Source: Chloromonas sp. AAM2 (taxonomy: Eukaryota > Chlorophyta > Chlorophyceae > Chlamydomonadales > Chlamydomonadaceae). Taken from it: DNA of 59,649 nucleotides. The position numbers and the translations under genes are program-made. Under the pieces are notes generated by a model, which was not told where the DNA came from, did no database searches, and saw only the letters and a list, made by a program, of their open reading frames with translations. Positions 1-10,531 of this stretch are shown in pieces. The first letter of the stretch is position 1. The number at the start of each line of letters is the position of its first letter. The stretch is taken from positions 6,436-66,084 of the forward strand of contig QAXH01005896.1 of assembly GCA_004335635.1 (NCBI GenBank), written 5' to 3'.

Positions 1-170
1 GACATGGCCCCATGTGTGATGGGGCAGGCCGAGTGACATGGCCCCATGTGTGATGGGGCAGGCCGAGTGACATGGCCCCATGTGTGATGGGGCAGGCCGA
101 GTGACATGGCCCCATGTGTGATGGGGCAGGCCGAGCGACATGGCCCCATGTGTGATGGGGCAGGCCGAGT
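1..170. repeat. 34-bp tandem repeat, five copies
   Basis: Five head-to-tail copies of a 34-bp unit begin at 1, 35, 69, 103 and 137. Only single-base differences are seen (gagt/gagc at the end of copy four). Each unit contains the near-palindrome CATGGCCCCATG. The array touches the window edge, so its full length is unknown. There are no spacers, so it is not a CRISPR array. Confidence 0.95.
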
Positions 171-1090
171 GGAAAGGCATGCAAGCGCCATGAGCACAGC
201 ATATAAAAACATCTCAAAGCATGGGCCCTCAGGCTGCATTCCATGTCCCACATGGAAGATTGTGCAACACCAAAGCAGCGTTGGGAAATCCACAGAAGCT
301 ATGATATGGACAGAGGCCATGGAGGACGATACATTTGAATAGGAGACAAGGGACATGAGAGAAAGGCCGTACCCGATGGCTGGGGACACACAACCTGACA
401 TGTATGCTGGCAACAACTACGTCAGCTGGAACAAACAGGCGTTGATTATTGGAATGTCATATGTACAACATTCATTGCATCTAAGGCAGCACAAGATTGT
501 ATACACACATGTGTTGGTACAAGACAGGTTCCATACTGGTAGTTAACAATAAACATCTCCAGTCTCCAGGATACATACACACCTTGTGGGGTCGCCTGGG
601 GGGCACGGTTCAAAGGGCAGGAACACGGCCCGCTCGTCCTGTGAAAGCACCCCTGCCGCCGACTTGTGGCCCCGCGCCTGAGTGGCGCGCTGCAGGAGAC
701 ACACAAGGCGACACGCAAGCGACGTGAGAACGATGTCAAGGCACGCACGGTCAAAGCCATAGCAGCATGGCATACGCAGTGCCATGCTAGCGCACAGGGC
801 AGCACAAACCGTGGAATGCATGCCAGGGATCGTCACAGCATGCACGAAAACGTTGTGACATATGACTCATAGCAAGTTGCCAGGCATACACAGAGCATGG
901 GCGGGGCAAGCAGAAACTGAACAACTGGTTACAGGTGCAACCAAACCAGGAGCTAAGCAGCTGTCATTGCTTGAGTCGACCCCCAGGTACAGTTCAAACC
1001 AAGGCTAGGCAGCTGTTGGTGCTCCAAGTCACCCCAGGTTGACACGTACATACACCCTAGCCCATAAACCCTGAGCTAGCCAACACTTTT
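171..1090. other. No gene recognised
   Basis: Short open frames exist on both strands, but none shows a domain, a convincing splice chain or codon use like the genes nearby. The stretch lies downstream of the minus-strand tRNase Z-like gene and may hold its last exons or 3' untranslated region. The missing catalytic C-terminal motifs of that family were looked for here and not found. Confidence 0.5.
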
Positions 1091-1531
1091 TCCCCACCCA
1101 TCCTACTCGCCTGTGTGGGCATGAAGGCTGCCAGGTCCCCATTGAAGCAGCCATCCGGGTTGAGCTGATCAGGGGGCAGCAGGGCACGGAAGATGCGAGC
1201 TCTCCTGCAGTGTGAAAGCAGGACATAAACATCAAGGCACCTCCTCAGCAGATACCTGACGACACCTAGGCCAGGTACGTGAAGCAGGCACGGACGGGCG
1301 GAGTGTCCATGTGTGTGGGACTGTGCAGAAGTGATGTTGCTTCCTTTCTGTCTCGGTATGCAAATCCCTTGGCCTCTCGCCCCTCTACGTTCTGTCGCCA
1401 ATTCCTCCTCATGTTGAACCCCTGCGTGACCATGATGCCTCCTGGAGACCCTGGCAAGGTCATGCTGGTGAGAAGCATACATTCATGTCCATGCCTGAAC
1501 ACGTGCTCACTCCTCGTTGTCTGTGCCGTAC

Positions 1532-4086
1532 CTGTTGAACAGGGTGGGCTGCCGTTGCTCCTCTGATGCCGAGTCAGCAAACTCTACTACCAGGATATTG
1601 GTCTCTAGGTACGTGTTGGACACCTGCACGGTCACACTCGTTGCACATTTAAATACCTCACAGCCACACTCATCACTCACTTACACCTGCATGGTCACAC
1701 TCATCACTCAGTTACACCTGCATGGTCACACAATGCTAAGTTCTCAACTCAGCTTCTAGCTGTCAAGTGCATCAGACTGGAAGGGATGGCAGAGCGGTGT
1801 GCTCTTGTGATCTGGCTGTTCAAAGCGTGAGACTGCGCTCTTGCTATTAACTGAAGCATGCCCATATTGTACAGCAGAGCCACATACCACAGCTGTTTGT
1901 CTCATTGGCTACAACTTGAGCAACACTGACGCGCATTGGACATCACTCGCAAACATCGCACTCGATGTTTACACCAGCTGCCAGGAACTGATGTGACAGC
2001 CATCATTTTCAGCACACCTTGAAAATGGACGACAAGAAGTCTGCTAGACCTCTGGGTCCGTACACGTGGATGGGGATGTCGGTTTTTTCGTGGCCCTTGA
2101 CACGTGCTGCACTGATGGTGCACAGCATGCCTGGCAGACCCAGCAACGTCTCTGGCACTAGACACGTGATGAAGATGCGGTAGAGCTTGGAGGGCTTGAT
2201 GTGTGGCAGCACGCCTAGCTGCCTCTGAGTATCATCGCCTGCATTACCAGTAACAAGCTTGTCCTTTTTGGCCACTTGTGAACAAGAACCAACACATGGA
2301 CTTGCTGCAACCAGATCGTCAAAAATTAACTTCCTCCGTCTTGTAACGTGTCTGTTCTGCATCCAAGCCTGCTCAACATGCCAGCATATGTGGGCATGAA
2401 GCAACCATGAACCACACTCTTCTGCCTTCTACCATGACTTTTCTGCACCCGTCTACCAGTGTGACTTGCTAGACGTCCCATACACAAACACATTTGATGG
2501 GTACCATGTGTACCCAAACTCCATGTGCTTACTGAGCCCTGCTTACCTGCGTCAAACAGCCACACGTCTTTGCCCCTGGATAGAGCGATGGAAGCCAGGG
2601 CCCGGTTTCGGCTGGCCAGGTCAGCAGCTGTGCCCAGCATGCAGATTTGCAGGTCCTGAGGGTTGCTCTGAAGCACACGTGCCAACTGCGCATGGGCAAC
2701 AACCAAGCAACACACAGCAGATATGTGATGTCCACAGCAGATGGATGTGATGCAATAAAACAGCATGGAGCAAAGCTAAAAAAAGTCAGTTGACATTGCA
2801 AACGCCTACCTTTGACCACCTGTGCCTACATTGGACCACCTGTGCCTACCTTGGACGACATGCGCTTGCATTGAATCCCCTGCGTCTACCTTGGACGACA
2901 TGCGCCTACCTTGGACGACATGCGCCTACCTTGGACGACGTGCGCCTACCTTGGACGACATGCGCCTACCTTGAACGACATGCGCCTACCTTGGACGACA
3001 TGCGCCTACCTTGGACGACCTGTGCCGACTTTGGATGACTTGCACCTACCTTGGACGACGTGCGCCTACCTTGGACTGCCTGTCTTCTGTGTACTTGCCC
3101 TGGCTCACCTCCTCGTTATCCATGTCCGGTCTGTCCTGCACAGCCCATGTGCGGCCGCGCCTCAGCACTGGCATGGGGGGCAGGTCAGCGGGCAAGGCAT
3201 GGTCCATGTCCTGCAGTTCACACAGGGCAGCACATGGGACACATAAGACCACCAAGCAATTCTTAACTAATTCTCTGGACTGGCCCCACCTGTGATTCCA
3301 TATCTTGGAGTTCCCTGAACAAGAGCACACCTGCAGCCCTTGAACAAGTGCATGTGCAGCATACCAATAACGCCCCCATTGTGAAAACATTTGAACACCT
3401 CAGATCCTGTGGCCAACATGCATATTGAATGTTTTATGTGACCTTCAACCTGCGATAACTTGTGTGGCCCTGCTGCTGGTGGTGCTGGTGGTGCTGCGAT
3501 ACTTGTGAACATCCAGATATGCCCAGTTTCTTCTCTCCCCATTGGATGTTGTTCTGGTGCTTGCGTTTTGCACAGCTAGATGTGCCCGGCTCAGCCATAC
3601 CTGTGCACCAGTGCCTGCCTGTGCCGCTTCATGCACCCCTTGCTCTTGCGACGCTGGATTCCTCACTCCCTTGCTAGGCCTGGTCAGGCCTCGTGCCACC
3701 CTGGCCAGTACACTGTCTTCCTGGTGCTCGTCTGTCCCATTGGCTGCCTGGTCAGCTAATGAACTGGCACCTAGTGTAGATGCAGCAACTGCCCCAATTG
3801 CCAGCTCGCTTGAAGAATCACTGTGCTGGCTGCTGCTCCCATTGCTGTTAATGCCAGCCTGTGCATCAGCTGACGTTGACCGTTTGCGTCTGGTCCGAAC
3901 AGGTCTTTGTGCCACTGACCCATGCCCCTGTTGATCCGCTGACAGGTTGCCAGCCATGAGGAGTCCATTCACGCTGTCATGTGGTGCTGAGGTCGCAGCA
4001 TGAGCAAGAAGCCGTTCCACAAGGACGTCCTTCTTGCCTGACTTGGCTAGCTGGCGTTCAGCAAGCAAGGCCTGTAAATCCACCAC
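1532..4086 (-). CDS. SAP-domain / tRNase Z-like (ELAC1 type) protein, catalytic motif degenerate, ends unresolved
   Basis: Exons in coding order are 4086-3601, 3210-3109, 2685-2547, 2238-2018 and 1623-1532, all with GT-AG borders and matching phase. The first begins with a SAP motif (LLAERQLAKSGKKDVLVERL), a DNA/RNA-binding helix pair, followed by a Ser/Thr-rich linker. The third to fifth follow short-form RNase Z/ELAC1 colinearly: LGTA near the first strand, FDAGDDTQRQL (family FDCGEGTQxQL), IFITxxxxxxxLGLPGMLCTIS, VYGPRGLADFL, then TYLETNILVVEF. In the family the x's are HLHGDH, the zinc-binding signature; here they read CLVPET, so every metal ligand is replaced. tRNase Z removes 3' trailers from pre-tRNA; this copy is probably inactive. 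A further exon may lie at 1204-1097 (RALLPPDQLNPDG). A small upstream exon near 4316-4280 may add the start. The catalytic C-terminal half is not visible. Confidence 0.7.
2806..3080. repeat. 20-bp intronic minisatellite
   Basis: About thirteen imperfect copies of a 20-bp unit (core CCTACCTTGGACGACATGCG) fill the intron between exons 3210-3109 and 2685-2547 of the tRNase Z-like gene. The first copies are the most diverged. Because 20 is not a multiple of three, the long open frames across it are a by-product of absent stop codons, not coding. Confidence 0.9.
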
Positions 4087-4146
4087 CTACAGACACCACA
4101 CATGCGATGAGGAAAACCGGATGATCGCAGTGCCAGCGTTAACAGC

Positions 4147-4243
4147 AGGGCATGTCCGCATGTGAGTTGCGGAGGTCTTATGACCACACACAGTGCCATG
4201 TCCGCATGAGTTGCGGCAGTCTGATGACCACACACAGTGCCAG
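4147..4243. repeat. Two-copy ~50-bp direct repeat
   Basis: A segment starting CATGTCCGCATG and ending with CACACACAGTGCC occurs twice in tandem with small indels. It lies in the first intron or 5' region of the minus-strand tRNase Z-like gene. Confidence 0.8.
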
Positions 4244-4330
4244 CTGCAACCAAAAGCATTACGTATGGTAAATAGGCAAGGACCTGGAGCAGATTGATGT
4301 GCTGTTGCGTGGCCAAAGCAAGGTATGCGT

Positions 4331-5157
4331 TCCAGGGTAAGAACTGGAGGCTATTCAGCTGTCAGCGCTCAGTGGCGTACAGGCATATGGTCGTATGACG
4401 CGGATCAGTTGTGTTGCCCGTTGCGTCTTGTTCCAATCCGTCCACCGGCTGATGTGTTGTGTAATTCATTGCTCTGAGGCACTTCTGAATCACTTGATAC
4501 ATCAAATCAGCCCTTGTTACATCGAATCAAAAAGCTTCCATTGCAAAAGTCAAGTGTGATACTCTAACTGCCTAGGTGATGCACTCTTCCACAGAGGGGA
4601 ATCAGCGGCTACTCAGCTGCCAATGCTGCACTTGTCAGCCTTCACTGACAAGCAAGCTTCCCACCTTCAGTGCCATCAGGCTCTCCCTTGTCAAGCCCAG
4701 CGTACCCATGCTCCCCTCTTTGACTGCGCCGAGGGCCCTGCAGCTGCGCATCTGTGTGACGGCTGACGGCTGGTGCCATGCGATGTTTGAATGGTGCTGG
4801 CTGGCTGGTTGCAACTGGGGAGCCAACAGCATGCAAAAACGTGTGGACGATTTGCTGAGAGCTTGGACGTGCCATGGCGCCCTGGAACTCAGCATCTTGA
4901 CTAAGGCTTGTGATGCATGCCTGCCGTGTGTGTTGCAGCGCATGTTTGGCTGCCGTGAAAGCGCAGGGCAGAGGTTTGCTTGCAGTGCGTCAGCAGTCAG
5001 TGCAAGGGCTTCCTGGGTACATACAGACTACAAGTGTGCAACTGGCCTGGGCATGTGTCTCTGCGCCCATGTGGTCCGGCACGTGCATCAAGGGCTCGCG
5101 CACTCATCGCCCAAGCGCAGGCCAATCGCTCAATCACTGCCAATCGCGTCTGCAACC
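4331..5157. other. Divergent intergenic region, no gene recognised
   Basis: This lies between the 5' side of the minus-strand tRNase Z-like gene and the plus-strand BolA gene, so it probably carries both promoters. A plus-strand frame stays open from 4576 and runs into the BolA start. Its upstream part has no domain and no splice support. I see no clear TATA box. Confidence 0.45.
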
Positions 5158-6213
5158 ATGGCTTCTCTACGGTTTACTGCATCCATTGGCCTTGTTGGTA
5201 AACCTGCGCCAGTGCGGTTTTGTAATTCTCGCGTGCGGCCGAGCATCGCTTTGCAACCAGCTCGTCCCACACGTAAGAGCGGCCTCGCTCACGGCATCCC
5301 TGTGTCGGGCCCATCGTCTGCTGCACCAGCACCAGAGGCCTCTGGAGCTCCAGCTGGCCAAATCTCGAAAGAACTGATCGAGGGGATGAAGTGAGTGGCA
5401 ACTTGAGTCAACACTCTGACCAGCAAATTCTGGACCGCCTAACCCATCGGTCTGCGTGCCGCGCTGCTGATGCTACTACGCAGGAGTAAGATTGGCGAGG
5501 CATTGGAAACCCAAAGTGTTCAGATACAAGACGTGTATGGGGATGGGCGACACGTCTCAATTGACGTAGTCAGCCAGCTATTTGAAGGGAAGTCTGCAGT
5601 GGCACGGCAACGGATGGTATACAAGGTGAGAACAGGCCATGGCTCCCTCAAGGTGGCGTCGTGTGTGTAGGGTAGGTGTAGCTAGGGTTGAAGCTTGGCC
5701 TGCCCATCACCCATGTTTGGTTGGCCAGTTGCAGCTGGCATTACGAGATTCCAACACCTAGGTGCATATCCTGCAGCAGCTGAGGCTCAGCCGCGGTAGG
5801 TGCAGCTACGGTTGGAAGGTCAGGCATGACCAACCCATCACCTAGATGCACGCCCTTCATCAGGTGAAGCTCAGCTTCACTTGCAATCGTAGGGTAGGAT
5901 ATAGGCAAGGCGTAGTGTGTGATGGTAGGGTGCCTCCAGGGTTGAGAAATGGGGCGTGGCCCACAGGAATCACGAGATGCATGGGCAAGGAATGATTGCT
6001 ACAACGGTCTGCTGGCTTAGTCAGCATGCTCAGTGACGGCTTTCCAGCTCTCAATGTTTTGTGCTTGTTCCTCCCTTATTTAAGGTAGTGTTGCGCGAGG
6101 CCAACTGTGATGTGTCGCCTGCACCCATGCAGGCAATCTGGCTAGAGCTTCAGGAGGCGGTCCATGCAGTGGATGCCATGACCACTAAGACACCGCAGGA
6201 AGCAAGCGCCTAG
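5158..6213 (+). CDS. BOLA: BolA-like protein, probably plastid-targeted
   Basis: Three exons, 5158-5390, 5484-5625 and 6133-6213, join in phase to give 151 residues. BolA proteins bind monothiol glutaredoxins and [2Fe-2S] clusters and act in iron-sulfur trafficking or redox signalling. Residues 1-45 are rich in Ala, Arg, Ser and Pro and almost free of acidic residues, as in a chloroplast transit peptide. The BolA fold follows: [20 protein letters not shown], then the family signature [15 protein letters not shown] at the end of exon 2. Exon 3 opens with [21 protein letters not shown], the classical final helix. The ATG at 5158 is chosen because it starts the transit-like segment directly. A TGTAA signal of the chlorophyte poly(A) type lies at 6411, about 200 bases past the stop. 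Plastid location is inferred from composition only. Confidence 0.9.
5675..5880. repeat. Imperfect direct duplication inside BolA intron 2
   Basis: Two related ~85-base segments (core GTAGGTG[TC]AGCTA[GC]GGTTG and CACCTAG[GA]TGCA) lie in tandem in the second BolA intron. They are strongly diverged. No function is apparent. Confidence 0.5.
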
Positions 6214-6499
6214 TACATTCTGCAGAACCCACCAGCTACTTGAAACCAGCAGCGCAGACGGGCAGAGCAACCAGCAGACCAACCATGCTCACGGAAGTCG
6301 CCGGCCAGACCGTGTGACTGTCCAGCAGGCCTCCCAGGCATGTTGATGAGTTTAAAAGTGCAGTTTGTGTCCATTCTTGCTGACAGATGACTGGGCAGCC
6401 TGGACATGTTTGTAATGCACACATAGCAACATGACTGAACACACAGAAACGTTTGTAGAACAGGTTTCACTGCCAGTACTGAGCCAATTACCACAGCAC

Positions 6500-6558
6500 A
6501 ACACTGGTTCCAGTGGCCTCACTAAAAGTGTCTCAGAACTGGCATACTCCTCTTTTTT
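6500..6558 (+). repeat. Dispersed short element, copy 1 (diverged)
   Basis: The dyad CACTGGTTCCAGTG is followed after a short spacer by GTCTCAGAACTGGCATAC and a T-run. This is the most diverged of six copies in the window. It lies downstream of the BolA poly(A) signal. Confidence 0.8.
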
Positions 6559-6885
6559 GGCTTGTCAGTTGATCAGTCATTGACGAGCCGTCATGTTCAA
6601 GCGCGCACCTGGACCCCTGGTGTGCCAACTGATAAGGCATTTGGTGAGCAAGCTGCCACCCTCAGCGTACAGTCTTGCAAGCTGTGCAGAGCACCTTTGT
6701 GAGGCACAGCTCATCTCGTGTGGCTTGAGCAGCGGGGTACGCGGTATAAAAATGTGTTAGCTTTTGTGCGTATGTCCATGTCTGAAGCGGACCATGACAA
6801 TGTGTGGCTGGTTTAAGCACGGAGTTCCGACAGGCATTGGCCATGAAGGGGTATCTCAGACCCTTCTCGATTTTTGAGCTGTTCA

Positions 6886-6991
6886 ATGTACCTGTGTTTT
6901 GGAATGCATCCCCTACATGGCATGCATCTCACAAGAGGGGAGGGATTCCAACCCGTATGTGAAGGGGATCCATTCCAAAACACAGGTACAT
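6886..6991. repeat. Foldback element with 29-bp inverted arms
   Basis: The arm at 6886-6914 (ATGTACCTGTGTTTTGG...) is the reverse complement of 6963-6991 with one mismatch in 29. A 48-base spacer separates them. As RNA this would form a long, nearly perfect hairpin; as DNA it resembles a small foldback or MITE-type element. No flanking target duplication was obvious. Confidence 0.85.
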
Positions 6992-7370
6992 CGCACGGCT
7001 GCAAATGGACATCGTGCAGTGGCTATGCATACGTGGTGGCGAAAGCCTTGGGCTACAGATGAAATGTATATGTAGTGCTTTTACGTGGTGGCTGGTACCG
7101 CACTCACCTGCATGTTTAGATTGTTGTTGGATATCGGTGTGCTTGGCCAAGTCATGCCTGTGTGCTTGACCCAGAACATTGATTGTAGAAGCAATGTTCA
7201 TGCATGGAGTTGCACGTTGTATCTGAACATGTTGGTATGTGATGGACTCAGAATGGCCAAACTTTTGGGTGCCTGCGTTCATGATTTCGTTTTCCTTGTT
7301 GCCAGCCAAACAAGTCCAGCAACCAACTGCCAATTGTTCTGTTGTAGCCCTTGGAAATACCTGAGCACAC

Positions 7371-8535
7371 GTGACTGTGGATCTCGTCACTCAACTCCCA
7401 TCCACCAAGTCAGGACACGATGCCATCGGCATGTTCGTAGACAAACTCACCAAAATGATCCATGCAGTCCCCACAGTTACCACGGTTCCTAAACACAGTG
7501 TTTATTTAGACAACACGACCTACCAAGAGCCATCATATCTGACCGTGACCCGCGCTTCACAAGCGAGATCAGGATAGTACTGTTCAGACGGCAATTTCCC
7601 TTCCCCCTTGCCATGTAAACAAAAACAAAAACAACAACTGTTCAGACGAACGGGCACGCGCCTAGCCGTGTCCACGGCCAACCATCCACAAACGGACAAT
7701 CAGACAGAGCGAGCTAACCGTACCCTAGAAGAGATGCTACATGCTTACGTTTTCCCCTACTACAACGACTGGGACGAGCACTTGACAGCAGTAGAGTTGC
7801 ATACAACGACTCTGTCCTCTCTGTGCCGGTACAGGCCAGACCCCCTTCTACCTCAATGCCAGCCAAAACCCGCACACACCTCTTTCACTTGCTCAGCAAC
7901 CCGCACTTATGACACGTGCTGACCCCGGTGAGCACTTTGCACAACGCATACAGGGCCAATGCAAACTGGCCAGAGAACTGCTGCGACGAGCCCAGGCACG
8001 CATGAAGCGACATGCTGATAGCAAACGTAAAGACAACAAATTCAAAGTAGGAGACCAGGTTTTACTCCTGGCCAGCCACTGCACCAGTTCACATCCAAGC
8101 AACGTGACCGCAGCTAATGCCTCACGTAAACTCGCTCCCAGAGCTTACGGGCCTTTCAAATACCCCAGCTTATCTCAAACGGCACTTCATCCGATAGTAC
8201 ACGTGTCACATGTCCGCCCCTATCAAGACAGTGCTGACCATTACCCTGAGAGAGCCGACCCCTTACCTCCTCCTCCCTTCCTAAACGATGGTGAAGAAAA
8301 CTTCGAGGTAGACACATCCACTAACCATAGACTAGTCAGAGGTAGGCACGAGTATCTAGTCAAATGGCTAGGATACTCCCCAACAGACAACACATGGCGC
8401 CCAGCAAGCGACTTACAAGCAGATCTGGGCCACGACATCTCCAACAAGTTAGCACAAAAGCTGGAGCCAGCCAAACAACAACGCACTATGCGTCAGTTGC
8501 AGCTATCTGAGTTAGTTAGCTCACCCCACGGTTGA
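7371..8535 (+). mobile_element. Ty3/gypsy chromovirus remnant (integrase to chromodomain), broken
   Basis: Three open pieces in different frames follow a chromovirus integrase in order. The first, from 7371, carries the core start (VDLVTQLPSTKSGHDAIGMF). The second, 7608-7922, carries NHPQTDNQTERANRTLEEM of the catalytic core. The third, 7909-8535, carries the C-terminal integrase region (KFKVGDQVLLL), a conserved HVSHVRPY motif, and a chromodomain near its end (HEYLVKWLGYSPTDNTW). At least two frameshifts and a short insertion break the reading, so the copy is dead. Reverse transcriptase and the 5' LTR are absent from the window, so it is 5'-truncated. Such chromodomains usually direct insertion to heterochromatin. 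Confidence 0.9.
7591..7648 (+). mobile_element. Short A-rich retroposed insertion with 12-bp target duplication
   Basis: ACTGTTCAGACG occurs at 7579-7590 and again at 7637-7648. The 46 bases between end in an A-rich, CA-interrupted tail (AAACAAAAACAAAAAC). The insertion splits the integrase core of the Ty3 remnant. The arrangement is that of a retroposed RNA fragment inserted by a LINE-type mechanism after the Ty3 copy arrived. Confidence 0.75.
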
Positions 8536-8573
8536 CAAGAAGCAAGAAGAAGCTTCCTGTTCGTGGGGGTGAG

Positions 8574-8995
8574 TGTAACAATTCCAGGGACTTCTGCATT
8601 CAAACTCTAAACATCACTGGCAACTGTCACGATACAACTTCATGTTCAACGCACGCGCACGACAGCAGACACTAGACATTCCTCGTCATACTTGAAACTT
8701 TCGTGCTTGTGTGTTCCTTCACCGTTTGCCGCACGCCATTGCTTTTCCGACGTGTGATATGTCCGCTTCTGACGTCAGCAACTGACATTCAAACGTTACC
8801 GTTGCCTTATGAATGTATTCAACCAGGCGCTTCGTCAAAATTTGGACAGTTCTTGTTTTACTGAGCAAATCATGCCATGATGGGTATCAGATATTTGCTG
8901 AACCTCCAGTCCGGCATGGAGAGAAAGTAATATATATACCCTTCCTCCCTCGCGCTCCCAGCCACAGCTTAATAGTAGCACAGCCCTAGAACAGT
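8574..8995 (+). mobile_element. Probable 3' LTR of the Ty3 remnant, end unresolved
   Basis: A purine-rich tract (GTGGGGGTGAG) sits just after the chromodomain reading and is followed by TGTAACA, the usual LTR beginning. A TATA-like stretch (TAATATATATAC) lies near 8929-8940, as expected for the LTR promoter. The right end could not be fixed because no second LTR is present and a tandem array begins at about 9000. Confidence 0.6.
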
Positions 8996-9018
8996 ACCTT
9001 GAAGCTGGCCACCTTATA

Positions 9019-9612
9019 CCTGAAGCTGGCCACCTGCTTGCTGCTGCTGCGAGCAGTGGTCTGCCGAGTGGGCAAGGCGTGTGTTGCACACGTAGCCATA
9101 CCAGTGCATAGTCGTCAAAACGTAGCCAGTGCATAGTCGTCAAAAAGCTCGCTCTTTTGTACCTGAAACTGGCCACCTGCTTGCTGCTGCTGCGAGCAGT
9201 GGTAGCAGCACCTGCTGGTTTGGTCTGCCGAGTGGGCAAGGCGTGTGTTGCACACGTAGCCATACCAGTGCATAGTCGTCAAAACGTAGCCAGTGCATAG
9301 TCGTCAAAAAGCTCGCTCTTTTGTACCTGAAACTGGCCACCTGCTTGCTGCTGCTGCGAGCAGTGGTAGCAGCACCTGCTGGTTTGGTCTGCCGAGTGGG
9401 CAAGGCTTGTGTTGCACACGTAGCCATACCAGTGCATAGTCGTCAAAACGTAGCCAGTGCATAGTCGTCAAAAAGCCCGCTCTTTTGTACCTGAAGCTGG
9501 CCACCTGCTTGCTGCTGCTGCGAGCAGTGGTAGCAGCACCTGCTGGTTTGGTCTGCCGAGTGGGCAAGGCGTGTGTTGCACACGTAGCCATACCAGTGCA
9601 TAGTTGTCAAAA
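9019..9612. repeat. 164-bp tandem array
   Basis: Units begin ACCTGAA[AG]CTGGCCACC at about 9019, 9161, 9325 and 9489. The last two steps are exactly 164 bp; the first copy is about 22 bp shorter, lacking the TAGCAGCACCTGCTGG segment. Copies are nearly identical, so the amplification is recent. Each unit holds two copies of CAGTGCATAGTCGTCAAAA. The array directly follows the putative LTR. Confidence 0.95.
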
Positions 9613-10417
9613 CTCAATGCCACACAGCTTGCTTGTCCAATATGAGAATATGTGGTACATGAGAATGCACATGGTGGAAAATGTTGTACATCATGAAAAC
9701 CATTTCTATCCTTAACCTCGGTGGCAGTTCTCAAATCCTGTCTTCAGTCCCCTTGCCATCACTGTACACCACTGCGCTTGCCATCACCGTAAACCACTGC
9801 GCTTGCCATCGCCCTCCACCACTCTGCTTGCGATCACCCTCCACCACTCCGCTTGCCATCACCCTGCACCTGCCAACCCGTCTGTCATGGCGCCACCTGC
9901 TTCTCCACTCACCCTGTCTGCTACCGTAATTGGCCCAGACATCTGACATGCTCATGTACTGCAGTTGTTGTTGACAATGCAGGCTGTGCAGGGCTGGGTC
10001 GGCAACATCCAGCGTGCGCGTCGCCAGGCGTGCAAGGACGCTTTTTAAAGGCCAGGCTTGCCTGGATCAAGAAGGCAGCCATGGCAAAGCAGGTGCAGGT
10101 GTTGACAGGTCCTCTCACTCCTGCGTGGTGTGGGCCACATAAGCACGCACTGTACATCCCCAGTATTTGCTTCCGTCCCCACCCACACGTTCCTGTTTCT
10201 CACTCCTGCAGTTCCAGTTACAAGCTGCAGCTGCGGAGGGACGCACTGCAGCAATGCCTTGAGTTTGCCTCACTAGTCGTCAAAAATAAGAAGGCCAAAC
10301 CCATGTAAGTAACTGCAAACGGTGACGTGGTTTCGTAACGGCAAATGATTCCACACAGTCCGGGCAGCAACAGCCAGGCCTTACTAACGAACTTGATCAT
10401 TGAATTGATACATTGCT
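9613..10417 (+). other. Possible exons of unknown gene or palmitoyltransferase 5' region
   Basis: Two exon-like stretches are seen. One around 9979-10090 is flanked by CTGCAG on the left and followed by a GT donor. The other, 10208-10306 (YKLQLRRDALQQCLEFASLV), is framed by CTGCAG and GTAAGT. They show no domain. They could be 5' exons of the following palmitoyltransferase gene or the end of a separate small gene. A run of CACTCCGCTTGCCATCAC-like repeats lies at 9740-9870. Confidence 0.35.
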
Positions 10418-10531
10418 GTGCAATGCACCAGAGAGGGACGCTTCGGCAACCTTCACAACAAGGGTTTACCTCGGCCTAGATGCGTGGTTGCTGCCAACGA
10501 CTGGATACGACTGTCGAGACTCCTAGACTGG

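Noticed and set aside
1..170. Repeat array at the window start as a CRISPR
   Set aside because: Units are directly joined with no unique spacers, and the window is eukaryotic.
4576..5157. Long open frame upstream of and in frame with BolA
   Set aside because: The upstream part has no domain and odd Cys/Trp-rich composition; the internal ATG at 5158 begins a credible transit peptide.
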